A stretch of DNA of 8,613 nt from Promethearchaeota archaeon (GTDB taxonomy: Archaea > Asgardarchaeota > Lokiarchaeia > Sigynarchaeales > SOKP01): NCBI GenBank assembly GCA_014729315.1, contig WJKD01000675.1:1-8613 (forward strand). Direction: 5' to 3'. The position numbers were made by a program, and so were the translations under genes. This document shows positions 1 through 6,367 of the stretch, piece by piece. Under the pieces are notes generated by a model. The model did not search any database. It was not told the DNA's origin and saw only the letters and a list, made by a program, of their open reading frames with translations. The first letter of the stretch is position 1, and each line of letters opens with the position of its first letter.

Positions 1-1
1 G

Positions 2-157
2 TCTGTGTTGCCATGGATATTCATTCCCGCGGTTGTGAACGCAGCTTCAAGTGGCGGCGATTTTATGGCTGTTGCATGGCTGTTAAAACTGGACAAAGAT
101 GTGGTTTTAGAAGATGACGGAGATGTATTGACAGCATATCGCAAAATAATTTCATAA
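2..157 (+). CDS. C-terminal end of a DUF3267-like membrane protein (putative metalloprotease), partial
   Basis: An open frame runs from the window edge to a TAA at 155-157, giving 51 residues without a start; the gene begins upstream of the window. The end reads as a hydrophobic stretch (WIFIPAVVNAA), a SSGGDF motif, a second hydrophobic segment (MAVAWLLKL), then an acidic tail (DKDVVLEDDGDVLTAYRK). A GD motif followed by a helix and a final 'D-G-D...Y' strand is, from memory, how DUF3267 (putative zincin-like membrane peptidase) proteins end. The catalytic HExxH part would lie outside the window, so protease activity cannot be judged here. The stop is 21 bp before the CPBP protease gene and no terminator lies between, so the two are probably co-transcribed. 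It is clearly the end of a coding gene; the family name is moderately supported. Confidence 0.6.
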   Translation, partial: SVLPWIFIPAVVNAASSGGDFMAVAWLLKLDKDVVLEDDGDVLTAYRKIIS

Positions 158-178
158 AAATTTGGGAGTGCAAAAACT

Positions 179-919
179 ATGTTGAATCAGAAATGGTTCC
201 GTATCCTCGTTTTCTATCTCATCGCCCTCATTTCTTCGATTGTTTTAAGAATAGATTCACCTGAATGGTTCAATCAATTCCATCTGCCTTATGGTTTATC
301 CATCTATAAAGAATGGCTCGGCGGATTGGGTCCCTTTTTTGGTGCACTTTTCGTTACAAGAATTTTTAATGTGGAAAGAACGATTTCATTTTTCGGGACA
401 TCCAAAGCAAAGAGCATTTTAATGGCAATCATCCCGGTGGTGCTATTTACTATCGTCGGCGCCAGCACCAGCGAGGTGAATAACCATTTTTACGGTTTTC
501 ATCTGGGTGTTATGCTGGTTATTTACGGCCTCCTTGAAGAGACCGGGTGGCGCGGTTATCTGCAGGACGAGCTACGCGGCATTCACCCGGTAATAAAATA
601 TGTGTTGATCGGATTTTTATGGTATGCCTGGCATTTAACCTTCATCGGAAACATTCTCCACCTTAAAAGCGAGCTTAGTATACTATTCATACTAATTCTG
701 GCAAGTTGGGGTATCGGACAGGCTGCCGAGTACACCCAATCAATAATTGTGAGTGGGTGCCTGCATATCATCGGAAATATTATGGCATTCAGCAGCTTAA
801 TCTTGCAAGGCATTGATCTTAACGGCAGGCTCACTATCGCTGGTATAAGTGTTTTCGCGTTTGTGCTGATGTTGGTGGTTTGGGAGAAGTCTTATTTCAT
901 GTCTTGGAATAGAAAATAG
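179..919 (+). CDS. CPBP family intramembrane metalloprotease (CAAX protease/Abi-like)
   Basis: A 246-residue, very hydrophobic protein with about seven or eight predicted membrane helices. It carries the three signature motifs of the CPBP (CAAX prenyl protease/bacteriocin-processing, Abi) family: EETGWR at residues 120-125 (the catalytic glutamate pair and Arg of EExxxR), F146 to H152 (FxxxxxH, in FLWYAWH), and H196 to N200 (HxxxN). These residues line an active site within the membrane in characterised members such as Rce1. All expected polar residues are present, so the enzyme is probably active. Bacterial members process or protect against peptides, but the substrate cannot be inferred here. 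The ATG at 179 is preceded by GGGAG at 164-168. It probably forms an operon with the upstream DUF3267-like gene. Base composition is moderate, unlike the AT-rich operon further right. Confidence 0.9.
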   Translation: MLNQKWFRILVFYLIALISSIVLRIDSPEWFNQFHLPYGLSIYKEWLGGLGPFFGALFVTRIFNVERTISFFGTSKAKSILMAIIPVVLFTIVGASTSEVNNHFYGFHLGVMLVIYGLLEETGWRGYLQDELRGIHPVIKYVLIGFLWYAWHLTFIGNILHLKSELSILFILILASWGIGQAAEYTQSIIVSGCLHIIGNIMAFSSLILQGIDLNGRLTIAGISVFAFVLMLVVWEKSYFMSWNRK

Positions 920-937
920 TAACTGACAGTATTAATT

Positions 938-977
938 AAAAATAGATTATTTGATCAATTATATCAAAAATCTTTTT
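938..977 (+). terminator. Possible weak terminator after the CPBP gene
   Basis: A bulged AT-rich hairpin pairs ATTTGAT-side sequence (938-955) with 963-977 around a loop near 956-962, and the right arm ends in TTTTT (973-977). It lies 19 bp after the stop codon at 917-919. Most pairs are A-T, with only two G-C pairs, so it would be a poor intrinsic terminator. Confidence 0.3.
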
Positions 978-1097
978 AAAAAATTAGTTAACGTCCATTA
1001 CAGTTAAAAATTATCTCAACTATATATTTCTGATTTACATAATTTGCGATTTTATAAAATAAAATTTTATTTACTCTTTCAAACAGTAAAATAATGC

Positions 1098-1126
1098 TTG
1101 CCCCAGTACAAATCATTGTTTATATT
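1098..1126 (+). promoter_or_regulatory. Candidate promoter for the SixA-like gene
   Basis: TTGCCC (1098-1103) and TATATT (1121-1126) are separated by 17 bp, matching sigma-70 consensus at 4 of 6 and 5 of 6 positions. The predicted start would leave a leader of about 75 nt before the ATG at 1210. The surrounding 920-1209 gap is AT-rich, so a chance match is possible; no other gene is seen in it. Confidence 0.25.
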
Positions 1127-1209
1127 CATAATGCTATAAAAATAACTGCGTTAATTTAGTAAATGACAGGAATTCATTCCTTGATTAACACCCAAAAAGC
1201 GAGGTCGTT

Positions 1210-2181
1210 ATGAAAACATTGTATTTGGTCAGGCATGGCAAATGCACTGCAACAAAGAAAGATTGCCCGGATATTAAACGGGACCTTATTAAAAAGGGTG
1301 AAAAAGAAACTCAGCAGATGGCAAAAAAGCTTAAAAAGACAAAGGTTGAATTGGATCTTATTGTGACCAGTCCGGCGAAGCGTGCAAAAAGTACCACAAA
1401 AATATTTGCTAAACAATTCAAATATCCCAAAAAAGAAATCATCAAAAATGAGGAGCTTTATCAAAACGAATCGGTCGATGGATTAGTGAATGTAATTAAA
1501 AATCTGGATGATAAATATAATTCAGTAATGGTGGTCGGACAGAGCCCGGAGATAAACCACATTGCTGATTTTCTCATAAAGGATTTTGAATACAGGATAC
1601 CAAAATCAGGAGTATTGCAAATTGAGATCAATCGGAATAGCTGGGCAAATGTTGCCAAATCGTCCGGCTCGCTGAAGTTGTTCAGTTTTCCGATTCCGAA
1701 ATCAAAAAAATCCAATATATTGAAAAATATTCAATCAGGTGTGGAACAGAAAATTGTGGATCAATTAACGGTTGCGGTTGATGCATCTGAGCTTAACTTA
1801 GATAGTAAATTGGAAAAAGAAGCGAAAAAGGCAGGAAAAGACTTTGCAAAAGTGCTGATGAAAAAAGCTAAAATCGAGGATTCTATTCTTATTGAAAAAG
1901 CACTTGAAGATGAAAAGATGCAAATGAAACAAATGCCACAACAAGAACAGACACTAAAACCGGAAAAATCACAGCCAGAGAAGACAACGGCTAAACCTGA
2001 ACCGCAGCCAGCAGCACCGGTTAAAACTCAACAGACAGATATGAACAAGAACAGTCAAAGACCGAAACCTTCGCCGCAACCAAGGCGACGGAAAAAAGCT
2101 GCTGCTCCAAAACCAACACCCGGGAAAATTCATTCTGTTCAAAAAAATGGGGTGCTAAAAACGGAAACGGTTCCTCAGTAA
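1210..2181 (+). CDS. sixA: SixA-like histidine phosphatase with long basic C-terminal tail; second catalytic His replaced by Gln
   Basis: A 323-residue protein. Residues 1-155 match SixA-type phosphohistidine phosphatases along their length: LVRHG with R8, phospho-acceptor H9 and G10 at the start, then TSPAKRAKST (the second conserved Arg region), EELY, and a VVG.SPEI segment. Family members normally read GHNP at this last point, where the His is the second active-site histidine; here the codon at 1540-1542 is CAG, giving Q111. H117 is nearby but offset by six residues. SixA in E. coli removes phosphate from HPr-type or histidine-kinase phosphohistidines; activity of this variant is uncertain. 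Residues 160-235 look helical and charged. Residues 236-323 are low-complexity, rich in Lys, Pro and Gln, including PRRRKK. Usual SixA length is about 160. The start at 1210 has GAGG at 1201-1204. The gene stands alone. Confidence 0.85.
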   Translation: MKTLYLVRHGKCTATKKDCPDIKRDLIKKGEKETQQMAKKLKKTKVELDLIVTSPAKRAKSTTKIFAKQFKYPKKEIIKNEELYQNESVDGLVNVIKNLDDKYNSVMVVGQSPEINHIADFLIKDFEYRIPKSGVLQIEINRNSWANVAKSSGSLKLFSFPIPKSKKSNILKNIQSGVEQKIVDQLTVAVDASELNLDSKLEKEAKKAGKDFAKVLMKKAKIEDSILIEKALEDEKMQMKQMPQQEQTLKPEKSQPEKTTAKPEPQPAAPVKTQQTDMNKNSQRPKPSPQPRRRKKAAAPKPTPGKIHSVQKNGVLKTETVPQ

Positions 2182-2209
2182 TGACCCTTTCAACAGACTT
2201 TCCTTAAAC

Positions 2210-2242
2210 AGATTCCCGAAAAATCAAAAATTTCGGGAATCT
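2210..2242 (+). terminator. Perfect 12-bp hairpin after the SixA-like gene, likely terminator
   Basis: Arms at 2210-2221 and 2231-2242 are perfectly complementary (core ATTCCCGAAA/TTTCGGGAAT) around a 9-nt loop. The hairpin starts 28 bp after the stop codon. There is no following T-run on the plus strand, so it may act as a Rho-linked or mRNA-stabilising hairpin rather than a classical intrinsic terminator. Confidence 0.5.
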
Positions 2243-2356
2243 TCAGAAAAGCATAAATTAGTTTAATTCAATCCCCGATGATTTAGCATTGCTTATTCGA
2301 GAACTGAAATGTTTTATTTTGTATATCCCTCCCCAAAATTAACATAAAAGAAATAT

Positions 2357-2384
2357 TTGTTTTTAAATTATAAATGAGTATATT
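2357..2384 (+). promoter_or_regulatory. Candidate promoter for the FMN reductase-like pair
   Basis: TTGTTT (2357-2362) and TATATT (2379-2384) are separated by 16 bp, upstream of the ATG at 2414. The match is modest and lies in AT-rich DNA, where chance hits are common. Confidence 0.25.
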
Positions 2385-2413
2385 ACTTCAAAATAATCTA
2401 AGGCAAGTATTTT

Positions 2414-2965
2414 ATGCAAATATTAATTTTAGACGGACAGAGGGATGCGGATTCGGAAGCGTATGCTTCCTACATCACTGATTTAAAATCAGCACTCGCA
2501 TCACATGGAAATGATATTCAAATAATTTCATTACGCAATAAGAAAATTAAATACTGCACCGGCTGCTGGGGCTGCTGGGTGAAAATGCCGGGCTTATGCG
2601 TGGCAAACGACGATACTCACGAGGTGCGCCGAGAGTACATAAATTCTGATTTCGTACTAATGGTCTCACCGGTGATTATGGGATTCACCAGCGCGCTGCT
2701 GAAAATGACTCAGGATAAATTAATCCCACTGGTGCATCCGTATATCACGCTCGTCAATAACGAATGTCACCACGAACCACGCTATCCGAAATATCCGCTA
2801 CTCGGTTTGCTACTGAATCGAAACGGTGATGCGGATGCTGAGGATATCGAAATCATTTCGGATATCCAGAAACGCTTTGCACTGAATTTAAAATCCGAGC
2901 TCAGATTTACGATGACAATGGATCAGCCAGTAAAGGAGGTATGCGATGCAATTAACCCTATTTAA
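2414..2965 (+). CDS. Flavodoxin-fold NAD(P)H-dependent oxidoreductase-like protein with Cys cluster
   Basis: A 183-residue protein of the NADPH-dependent FMN reductase/flavodoxin-like superfamily. It opens with a beta strand (MQILILDG) in the position of the FMN phosphate loop. The following residues QRDADSE lack the usual GSPR-x-SNT sequence. The middle carries a cysteine cluster C48-x2-C51-x2-C54 with C62, in CTGCWGCW...PGLC, followed by a DD pair at 66-67; this is typical of the iron-sulfur flavoprotein-like branch of the family. The SPVIMGF segment from S85 to about 91 is the usual FMN-isoalloxazine loop. Such proteins transfer electrons from NAD(P)H through FMN to quinones or other acceptors; the real substrate is unknown. 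AAGG at 2400-2403 serves as ribosome site. The 3' end overlaps the next gene by 20 bp, suggesting the two act together, perhaps as a heteromer. Confidence 0.85.
   Translation: MQILILDGQRDADSEAYASYITDLKSALASHGNDIQIISLRNKKIKYCTGCWGCWVKMPGLCVANDDTHEVRREYINSDFVLMVSPVIMGFTSALLKMTQDKLIPLVHPYITLVNNECHHEPRYPKYPLLGLLLNRNGDADAEDIEIISDIQKRFALNLKSELRFTMTMDQPVKEVCDAINPI
2932..2939 (+). promoter_or_regulatory. Strong ribosome binding site within the end of the upstream gene
   Basis: AAAGGAGG lies six bases before the ATG at 2946 and inside the coding end of the preceding gene. It fixes the start of the downstream gene and points to coupled translation of the pair. Confidence 0.8.
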
Positions 2966-3614
2966 CGGCTCTCCCCGCGGGAGGAAAAGCAATACGAAAA
3001 TTCTGCTCAATCATTTCTGTGATGGATTCACTGCCAATAATGAAAACGAATTCATCATACATTATTTGAATCAAGCGCAAAAGATCGACCAGCATGTGGA
3101 GCAATTTAGAAATGCCGACCATGTCATCATCGCATTCCCGTTGTACACCGATGCGATGCCCGGAATTGTCAAGCATTTCATTGAAGGACTGGCGCCATTG
3201 TGCGGCAGAGCTAAAAATCCCTCGCTGGGATTCATCGTGCAATCCGGTTTCCCGGAACCAATCCATTCCCGCTATGTAGAGCGCTATTGTGAAAAACTGG
3301 CGCAGCGCCTGGGATGCCGCTATACCGGAACCGCCATTCGCGGCGGCGTGGAAGGCATTCAAATCCAGCCGCCCTGGATGACGAAAAAACTGTTCCGCCT
3401 GTTTCACGAACTGGGCGTTCAATACACCGCACAAAAACGCATGGATCCGGCGATCCTCAAAAAACTGGCGCCCCGTGAAAAAATGTCCGCCTTCCGAAGA
3501 TTCGGCTTCAAAATCATGCTGCGCACCGGTATTGGTAATTTATACTGGAACATGCAGTTGAAGGAGAATGGGGTGTTTGAGAGGCGGTTTGAGGGGGCGT
3601 ATTTGGGGGAATAA
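2946..3614 (+). CDS. NAD(P)H-dependent FMN reductase family protein (flavodoxin fold)
   Basis: A 222-residue protein with the standard flavodoxin-like FMN reductase start: strand LTLFNGSPR and phosphate loop G8-S9-P10-R11-G12-R13-K14-S15-N16-T17. F64-P65-L66-Y67 with D69 to G73 (FPLYTDAMPG) is the typical FMN-ring loop that precedes the VKHFIE helix. It probably reduces FMN-bound acceptors using NAD(P)H in the cytoplasm. It is longer than the common 170-190 residue members. The extra C-terminal part (about 165-222) is basic and aromatic, with RRFGFKIMLRTGIGNLYW, and may dock on a membrane or partner. Unlike its upstream neighbour it has no cysteine cluster, so the pair may split the roles of FMN site and metal or thiol site. 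Much of this gene is GC-rich (41 of 60 bases in 3301-3360), in sharp contrast to what follows. Confidence 0.88.
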   Translation: MQLTLFNGSPRGRKSNTKILLNHFCDGFTANNENEFIIHYLNQAQKIDQHVEQFRNADHVIIAFPLYTDAMPGIVKHFIEGLAPLCGRAKNPSLGFIVQSGFPEPIHSRYVERYCEKLAQRLGCRYTGTAIRGGVEGIQIQPPWMTKKLFRLFHELGVQYTAQKRMDPAILKKLAPREKMSAFRRFGFKIMLRTGIGNLYWNMQLKENGVFERRFEGAYLGE

Positions 3615-3824
3615 ATCGCTGTGATCGTAGTCTGAACGTTCGGGTCATTTTTTGTTGGCTAAAGAGAGTTCAAAGAAAATTACGTCTTTATCAATGTTCG
3701 CATTAATTTCAAAGTTATACAATCATTATCTCAAATTTCCTCAAAAAACAGACCACTATTGTTAAAAAATAGCCTTATAACTATATGTGATTAATCATTG
3801 AATAAATATTAAATATTAAAAATT

Positions 3825-3858
3825 TTTGTTGACTTTTTCATAATTTATTTTAATTTTG
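3825..3858 (+). promoter_or_regulatory. Bacteroidota-type promoter of the three-gene operon
   Basis: TTTGTTG at 3825-3831 supplies the -33 element, and TAATTTTG at 3851-3858 matches the TAnnTTTG -7 element of Bacteroidota exactly; TTG to TA spacing is 19 bp. The predicted start, a few bases downstream, leaves a leader of roughly 20-25 nt before the ATG at 3888. No comparable match was found before the other genes, so in this window it is specific to the operon. Confidence 0.5.
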
Positions 3859-3887
3859 TAATTAAATTCTGAAAAGGAGCATATTTA

Positions 3888-4568
3888 ATGGATAACAATA
3901 ATAAAAAAAGAATTACAAAAAAAATCAAAGATGATTTTATAAATATTACAAAAAGTATTGCTGATGTTCACTCACATTGGTTAGTTCAATTAATTTTTTT
4001 CTTAATTGAAACTGGCGGAATATTCTTTTCAGTAAATAAATTAATCTGGCAATATTGCTTTAAAATTGGGCTTTTTGATTTTGAGAGACAATTTGAAAGA
4101 TATGGAATAATGGAAAGTATATTAATTTTTTGGTTGATTCCTTTGTGCATTTCATTACTGATATTCTTCATTTTAATTAAATATAGTGAATATAGACAAA
4201 GTAAAGAACAAAAGAAATGGTTCAAAGATGCCATTAATTCGATTTTTGTTGTTGCTCCAGCATTATATGTTATTATTGTCCTATCATGGGCTTTTCTATG
4301 CTTTTTCAATACGTCAGAAGTTTATATCAATTCGGACTATAATGTACAAAAAATAGCACTTAGTGAAATTCAGGGTAACCGAGACTATAATCCTGAAGTG
4401 AAGAATTTAAAAAATAATATTTATAAAGTAAATAAATTAATAAAATTTGGGAGATACAGAATTACGCTTGATTATTTTCATGATGAATTAGGTTATCAGA
4501 AGATGACTAGAATCAGACCGTTTAGTGCTTTGTATGACACAATATTTATCGATAAACCACTAAAATAA
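3888..4568 (+). CDS. Unrecognised membrane protein, three helices plus periplasmic domain (operon gene 1)
   Basis: A 226-residue protein I do not recognise. The N-terminus is short, strongly basic and cytoplasmic by charge. Predicted helices are about 31-50, 76-98 and 119-140. The loop after helix 2 is Lys/Arg-rich (about 98-113), so the positive-inside rule gives N-in, C-out. The remaining 85 residues should be periplasmic and include likely beta strands (GRYRITLDYFH, ALYDTIFID). Helix 1 holds a buried acidic residue, E41, within LIFFLIETGGIFF. The start is supported by AAGGAG just upstream of the ATG. Twenty-four bases separate it from the next gene. Opposite topology and a different length argue against the MotA/TolQ/ExbB family. 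Composition is very AT-rich, like the two genes after it. Function is unknown; the likely role is as the membrane platform of the operon's complex. Confidence 0.85.
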   Translation: MDNNNKKRITKKIKDDFINITKSIADVHSHWLVQLIFFLIETGGIFFSVNKLIWQYCFKIGLFDFERQFERYGIMESILIFWLIPLCISLLIFFILIKYSEYRQSKEQKKWFKDAINSIFVVAPALYVIIVLSWAFLCFFNTSEVYINSDYNVQKIALSEIQGNRDYNPEVKNLKNNIYKVNKLIKFGRYRITLDYFHDELGYQKMTRIRPFSALYDTIFIDKPLK

Positions 4569-4592
4569 AAATATAAAAAGAAAGGTTAATAA

Positions 4593-6341
4593 ATGATGTA
4601 CAGAACATTAGCTATATTCTTTTTATTTCAATTTTCATGTCACGCCCAAGTTGTAATGAATCTTAAGGAACGATTCGAGAGTCTAACAAATAGAGCTAAA
4701 TCGTGTCTTGTTACTGAAGAGATAGAAAGGAGGAATAATGCAGAGCTTGAGTTAAATATGAGCGAACCGATAAATCAACTTGATATCAAAATAGAAAAGT
4801 ATAAAAAAGCTCCTCCAGATAATAGAATAAGAGTAGAAAATGGCAAGCATAGGATGATCGCTTTTTTTTATTGTAACAATGGTAACTATTTAAGATGTCA
4901 AAAAGAATTAAAAAAAATAAATATTGCTGTAGAGGATGCTTCTGAAATTGAAAAAGATAAAAGAATGTATGCAAGATGTTATCTACTGAAAAAGAAGCCT
5001 GATCCTCACAAGGCGTTAGAAACTCTTAAAGAAATTGAAGTTCCCAGTCCAGAAACCTTATTTATCATGGGAACACTAGCAACTTCTTTGGGCAAAGGTA
5101 ATAAAGCAGAACTGAAAAAATACTGTAACGAAGGATTAAAACACTATAATAAATGTCTTGATTCTCCCATACGAAAAAAAGTGAATGATGCTTTAATTTA
5201 CCAACAGATTGGCAATATATTCTATATCCTTGGTCGTAAAGAGGAAGCATACCAAAATTGGGAAAAATCAAGAAAAACAAATTCTACTCAAGCTGGATAT
5301 CTTACTTATTTTATGGGAGTTTCAAGTTTTGAACAAAAAGATTATTTAAACGCAAAAAAGTTTTTCGAAGACGTTGTTCGGATGAACTATGAAGATTGGA
5401 AATTGGAATCTCAATATTATCTGGGACTTATTGAATTTGAAAATGACAGAATTGATGAAGCAAGGGAAATATTTCGTAAGTCAATTTCATTTAATATAAA
5501 GCCGAATCCGGTTAAAATAGATATTCTTCGCAAAATGATTTTATGTAATCTAATCTTAGCGGAGAAAGCAATACAAAATAATCAAGAGGAAACAGCTAAA
5601 AGCATTCTTGATTCAGGTATTAAAGATGTTGAAAATAGTCAACTGAGTTTAAATGATTACAAAAATATCGACGCCGCGATATTTTATGGTGTAATGAGAA
5701 GATTACGATCAAACCTTAATAATGTTAATGATATCAAAACAAATGAATTGTTTGCCAATGTCATAAAACATGTCAATAAAAATAGACACAAAATTCCCAT
5801 ATTAAAAGAAATAGCTGGTATCCTGTATTTAGCTAATGAAACAATTGGCGCCTCTCAAATATATGAGAAAATAAAAGATGTGGACATAATTTCTGAGAAT
5901 AATTACTATTGTGTAGATAAAAATTATAAAATGTTCACTGAGTCAGCTTTTAATCTCAATATACATCTTAATCCTAAGCTACACGAGTACGCTCCTTACC
6001 TCCTTTTTAATTATTCCCAATTTTATTATGAGTCCCGTAATTTTATGAAAGTATGGCAATTATCAAAGAAGTTTGTCGAATATGGAGAAAGTCATTTACA
6101 TGAAAAATTTATTTATGAGCTTTTAATTCAACATTACCATACTTTAATTAAATGCTGTATGGAAGATACATCTATTCCAAGACAGGTTGCGTTGCAATGT
6201 CAGCGCAAATACGATAATAAAATTAGTAGATTATTAGATGAAAGATATGAAGAGGAGGATCTACCTGAATATGTTGTTGTTAATAATAATAACAATTCAG
6301 ATTTGGTGATTCTTTTAGCATATGAATATAATAAAAATTAA
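4593..6341 (+). CDS. Exported TPR-repeat protein (operon gene 2)
   Basis: A 582-residue protein beginning with a signal peptide: hydrophobic LAIFFLFQF, then SCHA|Q with predicted cleavage after A18, a common end in Bacteroidota. The Cys at 16 is a poor lipobox (QFSC), so export as a soluble periplasmic protein is favoured. At least three tetratricopeptide-like helix pairs are visible at about 199-232, 236-269 and 272-305, with the G-x-x-Y/F and small-residue pattern (GNIFYILGRKEEAYQNW, YFMGVSSFEQKDY, YYLGLIEFENDRIDEA). Residues 60-195 look related but degenerate, and 310-560 are mostly helical. TPR arrays are protein-binding scaffolds. Eleven Cys remain after cleavage, for example C38, C94, C102, C129, C178 and C188, which is unusual if exported. 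AAAGG at 4581-4585 supports the start at 4593. A short Asn run lies near the C-terminus. It is 26 bp from the next gene. Confidence 0.88.
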   Translation: MMYRTLAIFFLFQFSCHAQVVMNLKERFESLTNRAKSCLVTEEIERRNNAELELNMSEPINQLDIKIEKYKKAPPDNRIRVENGKHRMIAFFYCNNGNYLRCQKELKKINIAVEDASEIEKDKRMYARCYLLKKKPDPHKALETLKEIEVPSPETLFIMGTLATSLGKGNKAELKKYCNEGLKHYNKCLDSPIRKKVNDALIYQQIGNIFYILGRKEEAYQNWEKSRKTNSTQAGYLTYFMGVSSFEQKDYLNAKKFFEDVVRMNYEDWKLESQYYLGLIEFENDRIDEAREIFRKSISFNIKPNPVKIDILRKMILCNLILAEKAIQNNQEETAKSILDSGIKDVENSQLSLNDYKNIDAAIFYGVMRRLRSNLNNVNDIKTNELFANVIKHVNKNRHKIPILKEIAGILYLANETIGASQIYEKIKDVDIISENNYYCVDKNYKMFTESAFNLNIHLNPKLHEYAPYLLFNYSQFYYESRNFMKVWQLSKKFVEYGESHLHEKFIYELLIQHYHTLIKCCMEDTSIPRQVALQCQRKYDNKISRLLDERYEEEDLPEYVVVNNNNNSDLVILLAYEYNKN

Positions 6342-6367
6342 ATGATATTTTTTGGAGGATAATTATA

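Noticed and set aside
1057..1072. A perfect 16-bp palindrome of A and T in the gap before the SixA-like gene.
   Set aside because: It has no G or C and lies in very AT-rich DNA, where such palindromes arise by chance; no link to a promoter or operator was seen.
2958..3434. A 158-codon open frame on the minus strand.
   Set aside because: It lies wholly opposite the well-supported FMN reductase gene, has no recognisable motif and no own ribosome site; it is a shadow of a GC-rich gene.
3615..3887. A tRNA, attachment site or CRISPR repeat at the left edge of the AT-rich region.
   Set aside because: No cloverleaf, no direct repeat shared with the right edge beyond short A/T runs, and no repeat-spacer pattern was found.
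6282..6297. AAT trinucleotide run near the end of the TPR gene as a phase-variation tract.
   Set aside because: Changes in a trinucleotide run keep the frame and only alter the number of Asn residues, so it would not switch the gene.
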